Assembly (NCBI GenBank): GCA_027563935.2
Contig: CM050449.1
Location: 62,214,556 to 62,278,555 of the forward strand
Length of the DNA stretch: 64,000 nucleotides
Reading direction: 5' to 3'
From: Costus lasius
Lineage: Eukaryota > Streptophyta > Magnoliopsida > Zingiberales > Costaceae
Part shown: one piece after another, positions 59,783 through 64,000 of the stretch
Layout of the letters: each line of letters opens with the position of its first letter
How positions within the stretch are numbered: position 1 is the stretch's first letter
Notes under the pieces: model-generated
Told to the model about the DNA's origin: nothing
Databases searched by the model: none
The model's input: the letters and a program-made list of their open reading frames with translations, nothing else
Translations under genes and position numbers: made by a program

Positions 59783-60735
59783 CTTGTTGCTTGCTCTGCT
59801 CCTGAATTGCCGTTCACTTGGCCCCAACCCCACGTCCCTACCGCTTTGTTGTTATGTGTCCTCGCCGCTCACCTTGCTTCTGACCCCACATCCTTGCCAC
59901 TCATGCTAATATTATTCACTTACACTTCACATGACTTATGTGATACGCAATGACAGTCATTATGACTTTCAACTATGTAGAAGTGTTTGATTATATCAAA
60001 GTATGTCATTCATCATATGTGTGTACTGATGACCTCAAGTCTAAGGACCAATGCACCTTTTGTCACTTATGAACATAACTTTTGACACCCAAGTCATAGC
60101 TTCACTATAGGATGGTTCAATACATTTATTACTTGATGTACCCAAGTGGCTGTGTCAAAGCTCGGCATCCAATCAACCCATATACTAGTCTTACATATAC
60201 TAAGCTTGTCACTAAGGTACTTTGACTTGGGACTAAATTATAAGATTAAACAATATCAATCTTCAGGGACATTATCAAGTTATCCTATATATCAACACAA
60301 GCATAGCGATAAATAAGTTAATACTTAATATATAAATTTACAAGTGATCCCTATGCCACTCCTGACCTTGCGTCTCTATTGCTTGCCCTATTCCTAACCC
60401 TGTGTTCCTAGTGCTCTCCCTACTCCTGAACCACTGATCACCTTGCTCCCAAACCACCGCTTGCCCTGCACCCAAACTACCACTCACCTTTTTTCTTGAC
60501 CTGCTACTCCCCTTGCTCCTCCTGACTCGCCACTCTCCTAATCCGAACCCTGTGTCCCCATCGCTCGCCCTACTCCTAACCTGCTACTCACCTGCCTCCT
60601 ACCCTGCATCTTTGTTGCTCACCCTGCTCTTAAACCGCCGCTCACTTGGTCCCAACCGTGCGTCCCTACTTGTTGCCTGTTCCGTGTCCTTGCTGCTAGT
60701 CCCACATCCTTGCCGCTCACCCTAATATTCTTGTC
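59783..60735. repeat. Degenerate C-rich minisatellite split by an old copia LTR scrap
   Basis: Loose repeats of phrases such as CTTGCTCCTGACC, CCGCTCACC and GCGTCCCTACC fill 59783-59915 and about 60345-60735. The block 59795-59915 is a diverged duplicate of about 60619-60735; both contain GTCCCTAC, CACATCCTTGCC and end in CTAATATT. Open frames here are low-complexity Ser/Pro/Leu and are not taken as genes. Confidence 0.65.
59925..60345 (-). mobile_element. Fragment of an old copia LTR
   Basis: Resembles the 5' half of the minus-strand copia LTRs in order: the GACAGTCATTATGACTTTC block, the ATGACCTCAAGTCTAAGGACC block and a TGGGACTAAATTATAAG-like part. Ends are degraded, and no terminal motif or duplication is visible. 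Confidence 0.55.
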
Positions 60736-61892
60736 TCAGTACGTGACTATCACGTGCTTTTATTTTCATCTCTTTTTTTTTCGCTTTTCTCCCAATTTTT
60801 TTACTATTTATCCACTTCAGGCTTGGGATCTAAATCACCCTGGAGCAAAATCACTCTTACTATTCCTAGGTTAGCATAGTCTTCCAATTTACTCCAATTC
60901 AGAAAGTGCTCAAGTCAGATATCGGCAGGGGATACATTTGTTGTTAAGTTTAGATAAGTGGCGTCATAATATATTCTTGCACAGTTAACATGCATATGAG
61001 ATAACAATTGCTATTGCATATACCACAAACTAGCCACTTAACCATAGGAAGGTAAGCTACATACGCCATATTAACATTAGAAAAACAAGGACCATCAAGT
61101 AATGATGCAACTATCTTATCTTAAGTTGGCTTCTCATCAAGTAATGATAAATATTTGTCAAAGACTTGGCATGTCTGTGGAAATGATTGTCTGCTAATAT
61201 TAGGTTATAAGACATGATAATTTCCTTCAATTTGCTACGTAATTTTACTGTAACTAATAATCTTAAATTCCATTTTTCTCTACATGGACTGTCATATATA
61301 TCTTTAATAGATGCAAATGAAAACAAAAAATTCTACGGAAAGAAGCTTCCTTGAAGTTAGGTATGAAGCATCAATCGTGACTGATTACAGAAGAGAAACT
61401 GGAAAGCATAGGTGACATAGACACAAAGGCCGCTCTCATGAATAGTCAATCACAAGGACTAACTATCATCTTTTTTGAATGAAGAGCATAGGAAAGTTTA
61501 CAAGTGCTTGAGAAAACTATGAGAGGGTTCTCTATTTGAATTTGAATGAGATGGAAATACCTATAAATTTCATATTTCAATGCGACATCTAACTAGAAAA
61601 AAGAAAAATATCCCTTTTTACCCTAAAGGAGTGAAAAGAAATCTCTTCTGTCTACTCCAACATATCTAGGTTTGAATGTGTATTGTTGGAAAGCAGGTCA
61701 TACCGACAGAGCCGAATAAACCTTTGCCTTTAACATGTTATTAATTACTTAATTTATTGTGTTCATCCCCTTTTTCAACATATTCTCTTATCCTAATATA
61801 TTATATGCTTTCTTTCCGTTCCATTTTCATCCTTTCAAGAGAGAGTGAGAGAGAGATAGGAGAAAAAGAGAGGTGTTGATCTACTACCATCT
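60736..61892. other. Low-copy intergenic DNA upstream of the Dof gene
   Basis: AT-rich. No gene or recognisable transposon. A CACGTG G-box lies at about 60751-60756, and a GA-rich run (agagagtgagagagagatag) at about 61839-61858. Confidence 0.5.
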
Positions 61893-61898
61893 TATATA
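61893..61898 (+). promoter_or_regulatory. Candidate TATA box of the Dof gene
   Basis: TATATA in cttatataca, 426 bp before the first coding exon. TGGGCCC, a TCP/site-II-like motif, follows at 61925-61931. A transcription start near 61925 would give a 5' leader of about 400 nt with a CAC-repeat run at 62159-62176. Position is only a prediction. Confidence 0.35.
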
Positions 61899-62323
61899 CA
61901 TCTTTTCTGCATGCGCACAGAATTGGGCCCGACCGAAGCTTTAACAAAGGCAGCACAACGCACACCTGATTTGTCCTGCCCTTGCTTCAAATGCACACAT
62001 TTCCTCACCTCAATGGTTTGACTCATACTGTGTCAGCACGGAGACAGCAATGGACAAAATGCTTTACAAATTAATACGAATCCAGCGTCAGAATAGAAAT
62101 AGAGAGAAGAAGAAAAATGAATTATAATAATTTACTAGTATATTGGAGAAGAGAATCATCCACCACCACCACCACCGTTCAAAAGATGTCACAGCCAGCA
62201 ACCCGTCACGATCCTTCCTTCTCTTACTCCACCATCCAAAGGCTAATCCAATAATATTCCTCGCCCACAGCTTCTTTCTCTTCCTACATCTTCTTCTTGC
62301 TTGGAAGATTTCTAAACCGTTGC

Positions 62324-63686
62324 ATGGATGCTTCCCAGTGGCCTCAGGTAGATCCACAGATCTTGATGAAATTTTGTTGTTGTTGTTGTTGGTTTCCCTG
62401 CCTTTACCCTTGTTTTGTCTCTCTGTAGATCTGAAGAATTTGTTTTGCAATACACGTTATGCATCATATATCTTTATAGTTCGCCTCTCTCTCTCTCTCA
62501 TACTTTCCTTTTGCCCATAAGCTTTTAATCCTGTCACCCCTACACCTTTTACTCTTGAAAGCAGCAAAACCACTTTGTTTTCCCAGCTTTTTTTTCTTCC
62601 TCCTTTCTCTGTGTCTCCATGCCTTCTTTTTTGTTGATCGAATGCAATAAAGCAGTAGCGACATGGAAAAAGTGCTGCTTTGCTTTGTTTCTTGTCTATG
62701 GTTTTTGTCAGATTTCTCATTCATCTTTTTCTAACCTTTTTCCCTTTTTTTCCTTTCTTGTGAATTTCTTCTCGGTGACTTTGTTATTTTGATATCTGTT
62801 TATATGCAAAGCATGCTGAACCAATTTCCTCTCTAGCTATCTGATTAGTCTGTGCATATGGCAATTTTGTGCTCCCCAGGGCATGGGGCTGGTGAAGCCC
62901 ATGGAGGAGTTTGTAATTGCCTCATCCATCACAACCACTGCCACGAGCACCGCCACCGCCAGCACCACTGGCGCGCCGGTGGTTGAGAGGAGGCCAAAGC
63001 CGCACAAGGAGCAGGCACTCAATTGCCCCAGGTGCAACTCCACAAACACCAAGTTCTGCTACTACAACAACTACAGCCTCACCCAGCCCAGATATTTGTG
63101 CAAGACGTGCAGGAGGTACTGGACAGAGGGCGGGTCCCTCAGGAATGTCCCTGTGGGCGGTGGCTCAAGAAAGAACAAGAGATCCTCCTCCTTCTCCTCC
63201 CCAATACCCTCATCCACTGCCGCAGGAGCCGTAGCAAACGCATCAAATCCCAAGGAGTACTTGCATCCTGATAACCACTTGATGCCTCCATACAAAATGC
63301 CAAAGTTGCATGGAGGAGAGGATCTCAACCTGGCCTTCCCCCAGCATGGCCTACCAGAGTACAACAGCTACCCTAGTAACGCTGCCGTCGGAGCTCTGTC
63401 CGCCATTGGGATGCTAAACAGGCCTTTCTTTCCACTGCCTGAGTATGCTACTGGATTTGGAATAGCGCAAGAGTTTAGACCAACTACTCTTAATTTTCCT
63501 TTGGATCATGGAATTGTTGGAGGGAGTGCAGGAGGAAATGGAGGTGGTAGTGCTAGCAAGATGTTGTTTCCAATGGAGGAACTGAAAACACTAGTGCCTG
63601 TGAGCAATAATTCAGAGCAGTTTGAGCAGAGCAAAGCGCAAGGTGGTGGTAATCCACCTGGGTATTGGAATGGTATCTCATGGTAG
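62324..63686 (+). CDS. Dof zinc-finger transcription factor, two exons (276 aa)
   Basis: Exon 1 is 62324-62347 (MDASQWPQ), the intron is 62348-62879 (GT...AG, phase 0), and exon 2 is 62880-63686. The 8-residue exon 1 is chosen because MDxxxWPQ is a common N-terminus in one Dof group and joins in frame to [11 protein letters not shown]; a start at 62883 would lose it. The Dof finger uses C57, C60, C82 and C85 (CX2CX21CX2C), followed by [18 protein letters not shown] and basic SRKNKRS. Plant Dof proteins bind AAAG cores in the nucleus. The finger has YLCKTC where most have YFCK. The tail has a Gly-rich stretch, FPMEELK and ends GYWNGISW, a known Dof C-terminal motif. It is the only intact host gene in the window; no specific symbol can be assigned. 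Confidence 0.93.
62348..62879 (+). other. Intron of the Dof gene (532 bp)
   Basis: Begins GTAGATCC and ends GCTCCCCAG. T-rich, with (TTG)n near 62372-62391 and (CT)n near 62484-62499, as expected of a plant intron. A frame at 62143-62520 runs across exon 1 out of phase and is not coding. Confidence 0.8.
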
Positions 63687-64000
63687 AGTAGAAGAAAAGC
63701 TCCGAGAGAGAGAGAGAGAGATAATTCTTCTCTCACTTATCCAGCTTAGTTATATTGCTTGTGGCGTCGATTACTTTTGCTTGCAGTTGGTCATTGCCTA
63801 ACAGAAGACAGATCTATGATACTTAGCTCATTCAACTTTTTCATTTATAGTTAGTAATTGGATCTCATCAATATGGATATGTGAAGCTGATCCTTTTATA
63901 TTGGCTTCAAAACTCGATACAATTTGATTGTGTGGTGACTGTGAAGTAGTCATTTTTTCCCCTTGAAGCTTCGACCTTCGGTCTGTTTAAATTCCTGCAG
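63687..64000 (+). other. 3' untranslated and downstream region of the Dof gene
   Basis: Contains a (GA)n run at 63704-63720. No AATAAA is seen; plant polyadenylation signals are often weak. No further gene before the window ends. Confidence 0.5.

Noticed and set aside
60513..60725. 70-codon frame in the C-rich minisatellite
   Set aside because: Ser/Leu/Pro low-complexity product of repeat DNA, no start context or homology that I recognise.
62143..62520. 125-codon frame overlapping Dof exon 1
   Set aside because: Low-complexity Leu/Phe-rich translation crossing the splice donor out of phase with the Dof frame; it lies in the leader and intron.
62917..63364. Other frames of 76-105 codons on both strands within Dof exon 2
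   Set aside because: Shadows of a GC-rich coding exon; only the frame with the zinc finger has family support.

Overview
This window is plant nuclear DNA. About 60 kb of nested LTR retrotransposons fill it from the left edge to about 60.3 kb, and one low-copy host gene, a two-exon Dof zinc-finger transcription factor, sits at the far right (62324-63686). The sequence does not fix the species. The BARE/Angela-like copia elements and Tekay/Del-type chromoviruses are typical of large angiosperm genomes.

Layout, reconstructed from LTR ends, primer-binding sites, 5-bp target-site duplications (TSDs) and host reading frames that resume after each insertion. The oldest traceable element is copia D (minus strand). 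Its 5' LTR is split between 39953-41509 and 59402-59782, and its leader runs left to 39448. Two insertion branches grew in D. Right branch, inside D's LTR: solo copia LTR C (41515-59396, TSD CTCCC), which holds copia A (42094-57887, TSD CATAC, internally deleted), whose 3' LTR holds copia B (47733-57188, TSD GGAAG, nearly full length with three coding lesions). Left branch, inside D's internal region: Ty3/gypsy element 3 (plus strand, to 39447), which holds a relative, element 2 (17744-25683, TSD CCCGT), and a Tekay-type element 4 (26480-36258, TSD CGACC). Element 1 (minus strand, about 1408-16345) probably also sits in element 3. Element 1 is itself split by the young Tekay-type element T1 (2769-12776, TSD CCTGT) and abutted at 1407 by a minus-strand copia LTR that runs off the window.

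T1 is the only element that looks intact. Its two 2604-bp LTRs have equal length and I found no difference between them. A single 1530-codon gag-pol frame has all catalytic residues, and its primer site and polypurine tract are recognisable. All others carry stops, frameshifts, deletions or insertions.

The most unusual signals are RNA- or DNA-structural. (1) The LTRs of both Tekay-type families carry arrays of a 29-32 nt imperfect hairpin with a constant base and an upper stem that changes in a compensated way from copy to copy. (2) The copia leader repeats a 6-bp stem with a CCTC loop, with paired substitutions. (3) Element 3 carries a 93-bp (31-codon) in-frame repeat at its pol/LTR junction, inside a 608-bp near-perfect tandem duplication. 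The Dof gene is bounded upstream by a degenerate C-rich minisatellite and an old LTR scrap (59783-60735), leaving about 1.6 kb of non-transposon sequence before its first coding exon.
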